A stretch of DNA of 60,936 nt from Dehalococcoidia bacterium (GTDB lineage: Bacteria; Chloroflexota; Dehalococcoidia; Lucifugimonadales; Australimonadaceae): assembly GCA_022449765.1 (NCBI GenBank), contig JAKUPZ010000011.1, positions 1 to 60,936 on the forward strand, written 5' to 3'. Of this stretch, positions 59,934-60,936 are shown one piece after another (position 1 is the first letter of the stretch; the number at the start of each line of letters is the position of its first letter). A program made the position numbers and the translations under genes. Below the pieces are notes generated by a model. It saw only the letters and a list, made by a program, of their open reading frames with translations, did no database searches and was not told where the DNA came from.

Positions 59934-60936
59934 TTATTGCCCAACTAACTTTCGCCTGGCTTCAGCATCCTCACCGCCTTCAACGCCTCTTTGGTTCAAT
60001 ATTGGGCTATATTTACTAGCCATACCTTGGCGCTGATACACACTTCCCCCAGTCCCAGTTCCACCTACATCATTAGGGTTAATTTTTGCAGCCAATTCTC
60101 TTGGATACTCCGTAATCATTCCATGATAAGTATTTTCTTCTTCAGTCCTAAAAGTGTTGATCGGATCACCACCGTCTTCAACTATTTTGATATTGTCTTC
60201 AAGCATTTGCCTGAACATGATGATCCCTTTGTCTGATCGTCCTAGGTGTTCACCTGTTCTATCCGCAATTGCTCCTTGGGTAACCCACGCTGCCAAATCT
60301 TGAGCAGAATTAGAGTCCAATAAAACGTATTGGGGCTGTGAGTTCTCATCTAGCTCAATGACCGGTGGTTGAAAGAAAGGTATGTCTTCAAATTTTTGTT
60401 CAGGAGTACTAGATTCTTTTTGGTGGCACATAACCCACCAATGCGCCGTATGTGTATCGTCGATAGGAACTCTGATTTGGACTGCAGGTCCAGTCATACC
60501 CCATTTCTCACGATCAAACCCATCACCGCCTTGGCGCAAATAATACGGGAAAATTATTGGGTGCCCTTCTCTCCATGAAGTGTCTTCTTCGGAGCCACCT
60601 TGCATAACGCGCCGTTTATATATGCCATATTCAAATTCAGTGAAAGCTATTTTTTCATGATTGCGAATAGTTCGTTGTTTATCAGTCTCGCTTCTGACTT
60701 CAGAGATAAAATTTGACCAGTAGCCATGAAGCCACTCGAGGTGCACGGGATCCAGTGAATTCTCCTGGCATTGCAACCAGTTACACGCAAGCTCCGCATA
60801 TCCAATATCGCGAATGACATCCTCAATGGCGAAGACGTCCCAATTGGGAACTAATGGAGCAGGCTGTGGTCCAAGGTATGCAAATACCAAGCCTGCTTTT
60901 ACTTCTACCGGGTATGCCTTCATCTGGATTTTGTCT
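59934..60936 (-). CDS. Rieske non-heme iron oxygenase, C-terminal part (truncated by window edge)
   Basis: The frame is open to the right edge, so the 5' end with the Rieske domain lies outside. The visible part starts with residues DKIQMKAYPVEVKAG, aligning with residue about 118 of the oxygenase at 33242, and shares GPQPAPLVPNWD and the catalytic NWLQCQENSLDPVHLEWLHG with Asp, His and His of the iron site. It extends 329 residues past the internal Met that begins KAYPVEV. It is a paralogue of the 33242 gene. Its C-terminus carries a Gly-rich GGTGTGGSVYQRQG tail not seen there. Confidence 0.88.
   Translation of the reverse strand, partial: DKIQMKAYPVEVKAGLVFAYLGPQPAPLVPNWDVFAIEDVIRDIGYAELACNWLQCQENSLDPVHLEWLHGYWSNFISEVRSETDKQRTIRNHEKIAFTEFEYGIYKRRVMQGGSEEDTSWREGHPIIFPYYLRQGGDGFDREKWGMTGPAVQIRVPIDDTHTAHWWVMCHQKESSTPEQKFEDIPFFQPPVIELDENSQPQYVLLDSNSAQDLAAWVTQGAIADRTGEHLGRSDKGIIMFRQMLEDNIKIVEDGGDPINTFRTEEENTYHGMITEYPRELAAKINPNDVGGTGTGGSVYQRQGMASKYSPILNQRGVEGGEDAEARRKLVGQ

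Noticed and set aside
1-60936. CRISPR array, insertion sequence or prophage
   Set aside because: No regularly spaced direct repeats, transposase, integrase or phage structural genes were seen.

Overview
The window looks like a chromosomal segment of an uncultured marine Chloroflexota bacterium, most likely of the SAR202 type. This is an inference. It rests on moderately AT-rich DNA, solute-binding lipoproteins with a lipobox followed by Thr-Pro/Ala-Pro/Lys linkers, and expanded paralogous families of amidohydrolases, Rieske oxygenases, Gfo/Idh/MocA oxidoreductases, SDRs and a luciferase-like monooxygenase. There is no rRNA gene, IS element, phage gene or CRISPR array.

Positions 1-17900 are mostly housekeeping genes: tRNA-Pro(UGG); a plus-strand chain yeiH-like / ankyrin lipoprotein / peroxiredoxin / moaB / trmD; a metallo-beta-lactamase-fold protein with an eroded metal site; an MFS exporter; a lipid-modification pair (acyl-ACP desaturase and cyclopropane fatty acid synthase); the class I ribonucleotide reductase genes nrdA and nrdB, with a well-formed pair of NrdR-like boxes before nrdA; an ACT-domain malic enzyme; an alpha/beta hydrolase; and a RidA/SDR pair.

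Positions 17981-25368 (minus strand) hold a tripartite tricarboxylate transporter (TTT) with fused TctA-TctB and a TctC lipoprotein. They follow a 4,5-dihydroxyphthalate decarboxylase-like protein, an aldo/keto reductase and an acetolactate synthase-like ThDP enzyme.

Positions 25451-60936 form a dense accessory catabolic region. It includes a pterin carbinolamine dehydratase/RidA pair, a thiolase-fold protein without thiolase cysteines next to its DUF35 partner, and a plus-strand operon Gfo/Idh - class II aldolase - Rieske oxygenase - Gfo/Idh - nitroreductase (31168-36403). A 12-gene minus-strand run (47419-36405) carries acyl-CoA dehydrogenase, CoA-transferase, MFS, NIPSNAP, FAH-family hydrolase, gentisate dioxygenase-like bicupin, Gfo/Idh, a small unknown, SDR, Zn-alcohol dehydrogenase, and the Fe-S and FAD subunits of a molybdenum hydroxylase whose catalytic subunit is absent. 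A second TTT operon (53483-48812) is tctC - hairpin - tctA - tctB - Rieske oxygenase. The right end holds amidohydrolases, an SDR, a 51-residue zinc-ribbon protein, dienelactone hydrolase, an LLM flavin enzyme and a truncated third Rieske oxygenase.

Read together, the right half suggests uptake of (di)carboxylated, probably aromatic, compounds by TTT transporters, Rieske oxygenation, dihydrodiol dehydrogenation by Gfo/Idh enzymes, decarboxylation, ring opening by the bicupin, and further hydrolysis or CoA-linked oxidation. No transcription factor and no dedicated Rieske reductase gene is visible. The actual substrates cannot be read from the sequence.
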